From the NCBI GenBank assembly GCA_035505915.1, contig DATJQI010000062.1, positions 1-25,749 on the forward strand: DNA of 25,749 nt, written 5' to 3'. The DNA comes from 40CM-2-70-7 sp035505915. GTDB lineage: Bacteria > Gemmatimonadota > Gemmatimonadetes > Gemmatimonadales > GWC2-71-9. The position numbers and the translations under genes are program-made. Positions 8,165-14,881 of the stretch are shown in pieces. Position 1 is the stretch's first letter. Every line of letters starts with the position of its first letter. The notes below the pieces were generated by a model. It saw only the letters and a program-made list of their open reading frames with translations. It had not been told where the DNA came from and searched no databases.

Positions 8165-10288
8165 TTGGTCTCGCCAGGTGATCACGGATTCCCCGGAGTG
8201 GTCGAACGACACCGCGGCCGCATCGCTCGTGGCGACGGGCCTTCCATTCAGAGCGACGCCGACCGGATGCTGGAACCGCCACACGACGGTCACCTTCGCC
8301 GCCTTCCCGGTCAACCGCAGCACCCGACGCCCTCCGCTGTCACTCGTCTCCAGCCGGCGCCCCTCGAAGTCCTCGAGGCTCCGGGCCGGTCCCGGATAGA
8401 CCTCGTAGATGCGACGTTCGTCCAGGCCATTCACCGCCCCGGGCACGAGGGTCATCACGTCTTCGGGAATCTCGGGAAGGATCGCGCCCGCCTTCACGTA
8501 GAGCGGCACCCGGTCGAGCGGCACGTCCACGGCGAGGTCCACCGGGCCTTGAAACGCCTTGCCGCTCCAGTAGTCGATCCAGTCCCCCGCCGGGAGATAC
8601 ACGTCCCGTCTGGTGCCGGGAGTAACCACCGGCGCCACGAGCAGATCGGGGCCGAACTCGTACTCGTCCGTCGCGGCGCGGGCCGCCGAGTCGAGCGGAT
8701 GGAGCAGCACCAGCGCCCGCATCATCGGCATCCCGGTGCGATGACTCTCCTGCGCCGCCGCATAGCGGTACGGAAACAGACTCATGTGCAGGCGCGAGAA
8801 GCGGCGGAAGATGTCGAGCGCCTGGTCCCCGTAGTCCCAGGGGCCAAGATTGATGGCGGAGTGGACCTCCATCACCGGCGAAAAGGCCGAGAACTCGGTC
8901 CACCGGACGAACACGGTGTCATCGCCCGGAGTCCGCCGGTCCTTTTCGTAGCCGCCGAGGTCGCTGGTCCAGAGGGAAATCCCGGACAGCCCGGCGTTGA
9001 GCCCCGCGCGGACCACCGAGGGCAGTCCGTTGTCGCCGAAGTCCGCCTGGTTGTCCCCCGCCCAGATGAACGGCAGGTCGTGGCTCCCCACCGACCCGCT
9101 GCGCGAGAACAGCACGCCGTCTCCCTTCAAATCGCCGTCGATCAGCTGTTCCAGGGCCCGGTTGTAGAGCACCGAGTACCGGGTGCGCAGGTCCGGTATC
9201 GGGACGAACGAGCCTTCTCCGCCGTCGGCCTTGAACGCGTCGGCGCCGGCGCGGATGGCCTGGCGCACCTGGTCCTGCCACCAGGTGACGGCGGCGGGCT
9301 TGGTGAAGTCGATCAGTCCGCCCCGCCCCTTCCACCACCGGATGACGTACGGGTCGCCGGACGGGGCCTTGAGGAAGTATCCGCGCCGCCGGGCGTCCTC
9401 GTAGTTGGACGCCTCGGTGAGAGGGATCTTCCCGACCAGCTCGGGCTCCGAGGGCGTGAACGTCTCGCTGTCGATGAACGCGGTCAGCCAGAGGCAGAGC
9501 TTGAACCCCTGCTCGTGGATGTGCCGCACCATCGCCCCGGGGTCGGTGAACTGGAGGCGGTTGATGAGGAAGGTGTTGTAGTTCGTGGCCCACGGGCTGT
9601 CGAGCACCAGCACCGAGGCCGGCAGTCCGAGCGCGCGGTACCGATCCACGTCCTCGTAGACCGCCGCCATGTCGGGGTGCCAGTTCCGGCTCTTCCACGG
9701 CGCGAAGGCCCAGTAGGGCGGCACCTTCGCGCGGCCCACGAGCCCGGTGAAGCGCTCCAGGATTCGGGGAAATCCGGGGCCTTCGATCACGACGAGACGC
9801 AGGCGCGTGTCCCGGAACCGCACCGTGAACTCGCCGCCGTGCGTCGCCCCCAGATCGAACACCGCCTCGGCGTACGTGTCGAGCCACACGCCGTACCCCC
9901 GGAGATCCAGGAAGAACGGCATCGGGACGTACGTCCCCGTACCCTTGGGTCCCGGCGTATCGCTCGACGCGTTGACCAGAATCTTGCCCGACTGATCGAG
10001 CGCGTCGAACCGCTCGCCGAAACCGAAGACGGGCTCCTGTTCGCGGATCTCGAGCTCCCACATCACCGGTCCGGCCGCCTGCGCCGTGATCTCGGTGACG
10101 CCGTCGGAGAGGCGCCGGACGTGCACTCCCGAGTCGGCGAGCGCGCGGCCGTCGCGGCGGATCTGGTCGACGACCAGCCGGTCGGGCCGCCCGGACAGGT
10201 TCGTGAAGGGAAGCCGCACGGCACCGCCCGGGGCCTGGGCGACCAGGCCCGGAGCGATGCCCAGCATCAGAGGAAGGACGAGCCTCAC
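8162..10288 (-). CDS. Secreted glycoside hydrolase family 31
   Basis: 708 residues from GTG 10288, which yields the signal peptide RLVLPLMLGIAPGLVAQAPG. An N-terminal beta-sandwich precedes a (beta/alpha)8 barrel: VFGFGERFDALDQSG, PPYWAFAPWKSRNWHPD and VLVLDSPW. The catalytic nucleophile is likely Asp355 in AFKADGGEG and the acid/base Asp412 in WAGDNQADF. LPSVVRAGLNAGLSGISLWT and SDLGGY complete the GH31 core, followed by C-terminal beta domains. GH31 enzymes are retaining alpha-glucosidases, alpha-xylosidases, alpha-galactosidases, sulfoquinovosidases or transglucosidases; the KADGGE and GDNQADF loops do not let me pick one. It acts outside the cytoplasm, so it may feed the SusC-like receptor encoded downstream. 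A TACGTT box in the 16-bp gap after the Uma2 gene gives it its own promoter. Confidence 0.88.
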   Translation of the reverse strand: MRLVLPLMLGIAPGLVAQAPGGAVRLPFTNLSGRPDRLVVDQIRRDGRALADSGVHVRRLSDGVTEITAQAAGPVMWELEIREQEPVFGFGERFDALDQSGKILVNASSDTPGPKGTGTYVPMPFFLDLRGYGVWLDTYAEAVFDLGATHGGEFTVRFRDTRLRLVVIEGPGFPRILERFTGLVGRAKVPPYWAFAPWKSRNWHPDMAAVYEDVDRYRALGLPASVLVLDSPWATNYNTFLINRLQFTDPGAMVRHIHEQGFKLCLWLTAFIDSETFTPSEPELVGKIPLTEASNYEDARRRGYFLKAPSGDPYVIRWWKGRGGLIDFTKPAAVTWWQDQVRQAIRAGADAFKADGGEGSFVPIPDLRTRYSVLYNRALEQLIDGDLKGDGVLFSRSGSVGSHDLPFIWAGDNQADFGDNGLPSVVRAGLNAGLSGISLWTSDLGGYEKDRRTPGDDTVFVRWTEFSAFSPVMEVHSAINLGPWDYGDQALDIFRRFSRLHMSLFPYRYAAAQESHRTGMPMMRALVLLHPLDSAARAATDEYEFGPDLLVAPVVTPGTRRDVYLPAGDWIDYWSGKAFQGPVDLAVDVPLDRVPLYVKAGAILPEIPEDVMTLVPGAVNGLDERRIYEVYPGPARSLEDFEGRRLETSDSGGRRVLRLTGKAAKVTVVWRFQHPVGVALNGRPVATSDAAAVSFDHSGESVITWRDQ

Positions 10289-10295
10289 GGCTACC

Positions 10296-10301
10296 AACGT
10301 A
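10296..10301 (-). promoter_or_regulatory. -10 box TACGTT for the GH31 gene
   Basis: On the minus strand TACGTT is followed by 7 bases and then GTG 10288. The box lies entirely within the 16-bp gap between the Uma2 stop (10305-10307) and the GH31 start. No Shine-Dalgarno sequence is present, consistent with a leaderless or one-base-leader transcript. Confidence 0.5.
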
Positions 10302-10304
10302 GCA

Positions 10305-10772
10305 CTACTCGGCCGCGAACACCTCCGTGAGAGAGCACGTGAATCCGGGCAGGATCTCCTCGCCCGTGATGGTTCCCCCCTGCGCGATGACTTCCTCGGT
10401 CCCGTCGCATCGGTAGATCCGGCCGACGCTGCGTTGCGGCTCGAACACCCAGACGGTCTGGACACCGGCCCGGAGCCAGTCGGTGACCCGGGACAGGATC
10501 TGGATCGGCCGGGGGCCCGGAATCAGGACGTCGACCACGAGGTCGGGGGCGACATACGGAAGGCCGGCCGGCGAAGGGCTGGGAATCCGCTCCTTTCTGA
10601 TGAAAGCGATGTCGGGTGTGGCGATGTCGGGTGCCGAGATGAAGCGGGCGTCGGCCCGGAAGAGCTGGCCTACCGGATTCTCCTCCAGATAGAGCGCGAG
10701 CCGGGCGAACACTCTCGACGTGATCAACTGGTGGCGGAAGCCATCGGGCTCCCGGACTCCTCGGGCCGTCAC
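10305..10772 (-). CDS. Short Uma2-family (DUF820) protein with altered active-site residues
   Basis: 155 residues from GTG 10772, a start backed by GGAGG eight bases upstream (10785-10781). The body matches Uma2, a PD-(D/E)xK-fold family annotated as putative endonuclease: FRHQLITSRVFARLALYLEE, RFISAPDIATPDIAFIRKER, YVAPDLVVDVLIPG and AGVQTVWVFEPQRS. Usual members have ~180-200 residues and begin with a YELIDGEL-type segment that is missing here. The usual ExxxP...D...K signature reads D (VDVLIPG), then no Asp, then Arg (QILSRV) in place of Lys. Nuclease activity is therefore doubtful. It lies next to the RAYT/REP island and 16 bp upstream of the GH31 start. It may be a decaying or non-catalytic Uma2. 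No antitoxin-like partner is visible. Confidence 0.75.
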   Translation of the reverse strand: MTARGVREPDGFRHQLITSRVFARLALYLEENPVGQLFRADARFISAPDIATPDIAFIRKERIPSPSPAGLPYVAPDLVVDVLIPGPRPIQILSRVTDWLRAGVQTVWVFEPQRSVGRIYRCDGTEEVIAQGGTITGEEILPGFTCSLTEVFAAE

Positions 10773-10780
10773 AGCGATTG

Positions 10781-10785
10781 CCTCC
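10781..10785 (-). promoter_or_regulatory. Shine-Dalgarno GGAGG deciding the Uma2 GTG start
   Basis: On the minus strand GGAGG is followed by eight bases and GTG 10772. This supports the short N-terminus rather than an undetected longer start. A TATCT box overlaps just upstream. Confidence 0.6.
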
Positions 10786-10854
10786 AGATATGGATGACCC
10801 GAAGGTGAACCGAGACCTTCAACGGACGGTCAACGGCGGGAATCTCCCATCGAT

Positions 10855-10896
10855 TTCCCCGGGCTTGCGCCTCTAAAGGACAGGCCGGGGTCGGGT
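10855..10896 (+). repeat. REP-like element A, interrupted
   Basis: Shares its first 17 bases (TTCCCCGGGCTTGCGCC) and last 11 bases (CGGGGTCGGGT) with REP B, but 14 extra bases (10872-10885) break the palindrome. Same orientation as REP B, which starts 33 bp further on. Confidence 0.7.
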
Positions 10897-10928
10897 GCCG
10901 ACCAAGCAGCACGACCCAGCCCTTCTCA

Positions 10929-10957
10929 TTCCCCGGGCTTGCGCCCGGGGTCGGGTA
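10929..10957 (+). repeat. REP element B, exact inverted partner of REP C
   Basis: A 29-bp element containing the perfect hairpin CCCCGGGC-TTGC-GCCCGGGG (10931-10950), followed by TCGGGTA. Its exact reverse complement is at 11468-11496, on the other side of the RAYT gene. This arrangement is typical of REPs mobilised by an adjacent REP-associated tyrosine transposase. Confidence 0.85.
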
Positions 10958-10971
10958 CTACCGAAAGAATC

Positions 10972-10999
10972 CCTGACCTTTAGGGCACCCGGCGTCAGG
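10972..10999 (-). repeat. Inverted repeat CCTGAC/GTCAGG spanning the RAYT stop codon
   Basis: GTCAGG (10994-10999) and CCTGAC (10972-10977) can pair around a 16-nt loop; the RAYT stop codon lies inside one arm. It may stop transcription weakly or be part of the element's end structure. There is no strong T-run behind it. Confidence 0.35.
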
Positions 11000-11441
11000 T
11001 GCTGCGGATGCTCGCCAGTGGGATCCGATCAGGGTGGCGCTCGAACTGGTGACTCAAGTAAGCAGCCACCTTGTCGAGATCCCTTGGATGGAATGTGGTG
11101 ACGTAGTATCCCCGCGCCCACTTGATCGCACCGGGAACACGACGCCCCGCCCTGACCGAGGACACGGACTTTACGAGCCTCACGAAGTCGCAGACTCGTT
11201 GATCGGGCCGAAAGCTCACAATCAGATGGACGTGGTCAGCCAGCTCCGCATGGCGCAGTACTCGGATCCTGGTTCTCCGAGCCGCGCTGACCAATGCAGA
11301 TCGAATGTCCGCGACCGCTGCTTGATCGACGCAGCCCGTGCGTTGCCACGTGTGCCAAGTGACGTGGGCATACATCTGAAACGCTCGATGAGACGCCACA
11401 ATGGTGCGGATCCTACTTCTCGGGCATTCGCGCGTCATCAT
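10995..11441 (-). CDS. REP-associated tyrosine transposase (RAYT, IS200-like Y1 family)
   Basis: 148 residues from ATG 11441. A longer reading begins at a TTG inside REP C and is disfavoured, because its first residues are just translated repeat. The HUH motif is in ADHVHLIVSF (His70-Val-His72) and the catalytic tyrosine is probably Tyr128 in KVAAYLSHQFERHP. The N-terminal QMYAHVTWHTWQR and central VLRHAELADHVH are typical of small single-copy RAYTs. These single-strand nucleases cut and join REP hairpins. The gene is bracketed by two identical REPs in inverted orientation (10929-10957 and 11468-11496). There is no tnpB and no second full IS end, so it looks domesticated rather than a self-moving IS200. 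No Shine-Dalgarno sequence is apparent, and base composition is visibly less GC-rich than in its neighbours. Confidence 0.85.
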   Translation of the reverse strand: MMTRECPRSRIRTIVASHRAFQMYAHVTWHTWQRTGCVDQAAVADIRSALVSAARRTRIRVLRHAELADHVHLIVSFRPDQRVCDFVRLVKSVSSVRAGRRVPGAIKWARGYYVTTFHPRDLDKVAAYLSHQFERHPDRIPLASIRST

Positions 11442-11467
11442 CGGATCGACGCAATGCGGGCCCGATT

Positions 11468-11496
11468 TACCCGACCCCGGGCGCAAGCCCGGGGAA
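11468..11496 (-). repeat. REP element C, exact reverse complement of REP B
   Basis: 29 bases identical to the reverse complement of 10929-10957, with the same 8-bp stem and 4-nt loop. It lies just upstream of the RAYT start, as the right-hand REP of a RAYT cassette. Confidence 0.85.
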
Positions 11497-11733
11497 TCAC
11501 AACAACCGGTCGTTATCCTCCCGGCCGTACTCTGCCCAGCCTGTCCTCTTGGGTGCGCCCAAATTGGACAACCGAGCCCGGGGAATGAGGTCGGGGATTC
11601 GTAATCTCAGGACTCAACTGACTCGGCACCCGGCGAGTTCGAAGGAGAACCGCGCCCTGCCCCCCAGGAGCCCTGACGCGCCCGGATCCGGGGCCACCTT
11701 GCCGATCACTTTGCGCGGCGCTCTATTGAGCCT
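11497..11733. other. Intergenic stretch with a partial REP and the histidine kinase promoter
   Basis: No coding sequence is supported. Bases 11575-11588 are the exact reverse complement of 10926-10939, that is, the outer half of a REP (copy D) without its second arm. Downstream of it lies the promoter at 11699-11727. Nothing else is recognised. Confidence 0.6.
11699..11727 (+). promoter_or_regulatory. Promoter of the hybrid histidine kinase (TTGCCG - 17 bp - TCTATT)
   Basis: The -35-like TTGCCG (11699-11704) and -10-like TCTATT (11722-11727) are separated by 17 bp. Six bases then lead to GTG 11734, placing the expected transcription start on the start codon. Confidence 0.5.
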
Positions 11734-13827
11734 GTGGCTCGAAAAACCCGGAGAGCTGGAGCCGGCAGGAAGAAGAAGCCTGCCCGGCGGCGCGGATCGC
11801 CCACCCGCACCGCCCTGGACGTCCGCGTTCTGGAGCTGATCGCCTCCGGCGCCCCCCTTCCTGAAGTTCTCGAAGCGATCGTCCTCGGCATGGAAGCCCA
11901 GGCTTCCGGCATGCGGGGCTCGGTGCTGCTGCTCGAGGACGGCGTGCGGGTCCGCCACGGCGCGGCCCCCCACCTCCCCGACTCCTGGATCCGCGTGGTG
12001 GACGGGCTCGAGATCGGTCCCAAGGAAGGCTCGTGCGGCACCGCGGCCTTCACCCGGAAGCCCGCCATCGCCAGTGACATCGCCACCGATCCCCGCTGGG
12101 TGAAGTACCGGGAGGCGGCCCTGGCCGCGGGCCTCCGGGCCTGCTGGTCGGTTCCGTTCTTCAGCGCCGACGGGCAGGTCATGGGGACGTTCGCCCAGTA
12201 CTACGACCGCCGCCGGAAACCGACGGCGCAGGAGCTCCGGAACTCGAAGCACGCGGGACACCTCGCCGCCATCGCCCTGCAGCGGCACCGCAACCAGATC
12301 GCGATTCAGGAAAGCCAGCACCAGCTGGGTCTCGTCTACGACCACGTGGCGGACGTGCTGTTCGAGCTGGCCGTCGAGCCGGAGGGATACCGCTTCGTCT
12401 CCGTGAACCCGGCGTTCCTCAAGGCCACCGGCCTCCCCCGGGAGATCGTCGTCGGACGCTACGTGCACGAGGTCATCCCCGAGCCTTCGCGCTCGCTGGT
12501 GCTGCGGCGCTACGCCGAAGCGATCCGCTCCCGCGACACGGTGCGGTGGGAAGAGGTGACCGAGTATCCCACCGGCGCCCGCGTCGGAGAGGTCGCGGTG
12601 ACGCCGGTGTTCGACGAACGGGGGCAACCGGCGCAGCTGATCGGATCGGTGCGCGACCTTACGGACCGGCGCCAGATGGAGAACGAGGTCCGCCAGCTGC
12701 AGAAGCTCGAAGCCATCGGGCGGCTGTCCGGCGGGATCGCCCACGACTTCAACAACATCCTGGCCGTGATCCTCGGCGTGGGCAATCTCCTGATGCGGGA
12801 CATCGAGGACCCGGCGCTCAAGGCACAGCTCGAGGAAATGCTCGAAGCGGGCCGGCGCGGCGCCAAGCTCACCCGGCAGTTCCTCGCCTTCGCCCGCAAG
12901 CAGGTGCTGCAACCCCAGCCGCTCGATCTCTCCGCCACGATCCAGGAGCTCCAGCCCCTGATCTCGCGCCTCCTGCGTGCCGACATCACGCTCGACCTCC
13001 GGCTGGCCCGCGGGCTGCCGCCGGTGCTGGGCGACCCGAGCCAGATCGAACAGGTGGTGCTGAACCTGGCGGTCAACGCCCGCGACGCGATGCCGGCGGG
13101 AGGCACGCTGACCATCGAGGTCGCCGAGACGACGGTGGACGACCGCGGAGCGGAACGCCTGTCGCTGAAGCCCGGGCGCGCCGTCCAGCTGACGGTGACG
13201 GACACCGGCGAAGGCATGACCGCGGAGACCAAGCGCCGGATCTTCGAGCCCTTCTTCACCACCAAGGAGGCGGGCAAAGGCACCGGACTCGGCCTCGCCA
13301 CGGTGTACGGCGTCGTCAAGCAGTCGGGGGGCGCCATCGAAGTGGACAGCGAGCCCGGGCGGGGCGCGACCTTCCGCATCCTCCTCCCGCTCGCCGCGGG
13401 AAGCGTCCCCGCATCCCGCGAGCGCGGCGACGGGCGGGACTCCTGGGGCCGGGGCCTTTCGGGCACGCGGATCCTGCTGGTGGAGGACGAACCGGCGCTC
13501 CGCTCCGCGTTCTCGCGGATGCTCGAGCGGCTCAAGTGTCAGGTCGCGGTCGCGGCCAGCGGCGCCGAAGCCCTGACCCTGGTGGAGGGCGGAACGTTCA
13601 CCCCCGACCTCTTGATCACGGACACCGTGATCCCGGGGCTCTCCGGCACCGAGCTGGCCCGCCGCCTCACCGCGGCGAACCCGAAGCTCAAGGTCCTGCG
13701 GATGTCGGGATACACGGACCCGGAGATCAACCGGGCCGAGGACCGGCTCTCCCAGGGGACGTTCCTGCAGAAGCCGTTCACCATTCCCGAGCTGGCCGAA
13801 GGGGTGCAGCGGGCCCTCAACACCTGA
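11734..13827 (+). CDS. Soluble hybrid histidine kinase (GAF-PAS-HisKA-HATPase-REC)
   Basis: 697 residues, no membrane segment. Residues 2-21 are a strongly basic tail (ARKTRRAGAGRKKKPARRRG). GAF covers ~30-170 (GSCGTAAFTRKPAIASDIAT, then SVPFFSADGQVMGTF). PAS covers ~195-315 (FRFVSVNPAF-type core and VTPVFDERG). HisKA has LSGGIAHDFNNILAVI with phospho-acceptor His337. The HATPase has NLAVNARDAMPAGG (N box), DTGEGM and GKGTGLGLATVYGVVKQSGG. A C-terminal receiver has RILLVEDEPALR, phospho-acceptor Asp630 in LLITDTVIPGLSG and Lys680 in FLQKPF. The order resembles CckA-like and other cytoplasmic hybrid kinases. Input is a small molecule or redox cue through GAF/PAS, not identifiable here. No output DNA-binding regulator is adjacent. 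The GTG start is supported by the promoter 6 bases upstream. The desaturase follows after 52 bp. Confidence 0.9.
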   Translation: MARKTRRAGAGRKKKPARRRGSPTRTALDVRVLELIASGAPLPEVLEAIVLGMEAQASGMRGSVLLLEDGVRVRHGAAPHLPDSWIRVVDGLEIGPKEGSCGTAAFTRKPAIASDIATDPRWVKYREAALAAGLRACWSVPFFSADGQVMGTFAQYYDRRRKPTAQELRNSKHAGHLAAIALQRHRNQIAIQESQHQLGLVYDHVADVLFELAVEPEGYRFVSVNPAFLKATGLPREIVVGRYVHEVIPEPSRSLVLRRYAEAIRSRDTVRWEEVTEYPTGARVGEVAVTPVFDERGQPAQLIGSVRDLTDRRQMENEVRQLQKLEAIGRLSGGIAHDFNNILAVILGVGNLLMRDIEDPALKAQLEEMLEAGRRGAKLTRQFLAFARKQVLQPQPLDLSATIQELQPLISRLLRADITLDLRLARGLPPVLGDPSQIEQVVLNLAVNARDAMPAGGTLTIEVAETTVDDRGAERLSLKPGRAVQLTVTDTGEGMTAETKRRIFEPFFTTKEAGKGTGLGLATVYGVVKQSGGAIEVDSEPGRGATFRILLPLAAGSVPASRERGDGRDSWGRGLSGTRILLVEDEPALRSAFSRMLERLKCQVAVAASGAEALTLVEGGTFTPDLLITDTVIPGLSGTELARRLTAANPKLKVLRMSGYTDPEINRAEDRLSQGTFLQKPFTIPELAEGVQRALNT

Positions 13828-13846
13828 AGGCGGGGTCCCCGGGGTT

Positions 13847-13874
13847 TTGATTCCGGGAGCCAATCTGCTACTCT
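13847..13874 (+). promoter_or_regulatory. Promoter of the desaturase (TTGATT - 16 bp - TACTCT)
   Basis: TTGATT (13847-13852), a 16-bp spacer and TACTCT (13869-13874) are followed by 5 bases and ATG 13880. This is the clearest -35/-10 pair in the window, and it rules out the longer in-frame TTG start at 13847, which lies inside the -35. Confidence 0.6.
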
Positions 13875-13879
13875 CTAGT

Positions 13880-14881
13880 ATGACCCAGCCGATCCCCTGG
13901 ACCGCGCAGCTTGCCCCGTACGCGGGCCCCGACTTGAAGCGCAGCGTCTGGCAGCTGTCGACCGCCGCTGCCCTGTTCGTCGGCGCCTGGGCGCTCATGT
14001 ACGTCAGTCTCTCCGCCGGCTACTGGCTGACCCTGCTCCTCGCCGTTCCGGCCGCGTTCTTCCTGGTCCGGCTTTTCATCATCCAGCACGACTGCGGCCA
14101 TTCGGCGTTCTTCCGCTCGCGGATCGCGGCGGACACGGTCGGCACCATCATCGGCGTCCTCACACTCACGCCGTATCACTACTGGAAAAAGACCCACGCG
14201 CTCCACCACGCCACCTCCGGCAAGCTGGAACACCGGGGCTTCGGCGACATCGACACGCTGACGGTCGACGAGTATCTGTCCCGGACGCGGTGGCAGCGGT
14301 TCAAGTACCGCGTCTACCGGCACCCGGCCGTGCTCTTCGGCGTGGGAGCGATCGCGCACTTCTTCATCCGTCACCGCATCCCGACCATCGTGCCCAAGAC
14401 CTGGCGCCGCGAGCGGCGCAGCATCCTCTGGACCAACGTGGGCCTCGCGGTGTTCGTCGTGGGAATGGGATCGCTCGTGGGCTTCCGGGAGTTCGCGATG
14501 GTGCAGCTGCCGGTGGCGGCGCTCTCGTGCACCATCGGGGTCTGGCTCTTCTACGTACAGCATCAGTTCGATCCGACCTACTGGGAGCGGGACGAGCACT
14601 GGTCGCCGGCCGCCGCCGCGCTCCAGGGGAGCTCCTACTACCGGCTCCCCAGGATCCTGCAGTGGGCCACCGGCAACATCGGCATTCACCACGTGCATCA
14701 CCTGCAACCGCGGATCCCGAACTACCACCTGCCCCGCGTGCTGAACGATCACCCCGACCTGTCGGCGGTTCCGACGCTGACCCTCTGGGGCAGCCTCCGC
14801 TGCGTGCGCCTGGCGCTCTGGGACGAACAGCGGGGACGCCTTGTGTCCTTCGCGTTCGCCAAGAGCAGCGCCGCCCGCTAG
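13880..14881 (+). CDS. Membrane fatty acid desaturase (acyl-lipid, omega-6-like)
   Basis: 333 residues from ATG 13880. The three histidine boxes that hold the di-iron centre are present: HDCGH (70-74), HALHH (106-110) and HHVHH (270-274). Hydrophobic segments lie before box 1, around residues 185-220 and between boxes 2 and 3. IIQHDCGHSAFF and GNIGIHHVHHLQPRIPNY fit the bacterial DesA/Delta12-type branch, which introduces a double bond into a membrane lipid acyl chain with O2 and ferredoxin or another electron donor. Regiospecificity cannot be read from sequence. It lies 52 bp downstream of the hybrid kinase, with its own promoter. Its TAG stop overlaps the convergent GH57 stop in CTAG (14878-14881). 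Confidence 0.88.
   Translation: MTQPIPWTAQLAPYAGPDLKRSVWQLSTAAALFVGAWALMYVSLSAGYWLTLLLAVPAAFFLVRLFIIQHDCGHSAFFRSRIAADTVGTIIGVLTLTPYHYWKKTHALHHATSGKLEHRGFGDIDTLTVDEYLSRTRWQRFKYRVYRHPAVLFGVGAIAHFFIRHRIPTIVPKTWRRERRSILWTNVGLAVFVVGMGSLVGFREFAMVQLPVAALSCTIGVWLFYVQHQFDPTYWERDEHWSPAAAALQGSSYYRLPRILQWATGNIGIHHVHHLQPRIPNYHLPRVLNDHPDLSAVPTLTLWGSLRCVRLALWDEQRGRLVSFAFAKSSAAR

Noticed and set aside
7091..10330. 1079-codon open frame on the plus strand
   Set aside because: Runs antisense through mbfA and the GH31 gene, both with clear family motifs; composition is Arg/His/Pro-rich with no domain.
11442..11486. TTG start for the RAYT gene inside REP C
   Set aside because: The added residues are only translated REP and spacer. 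The ATG pair at 11441/11438 leaves the conserved domain complete.
11614..13998. 794-codon open frame on the minus strand
   Set aside because: Antisense to the kinase gene, whose plus-strand frame has complete GAF, PAS, HisKA, HATPase and REC motifs. The minus frame is low-complexity Arg/Gly/Glu-rich sequence, an effect of GC-rich third positions.
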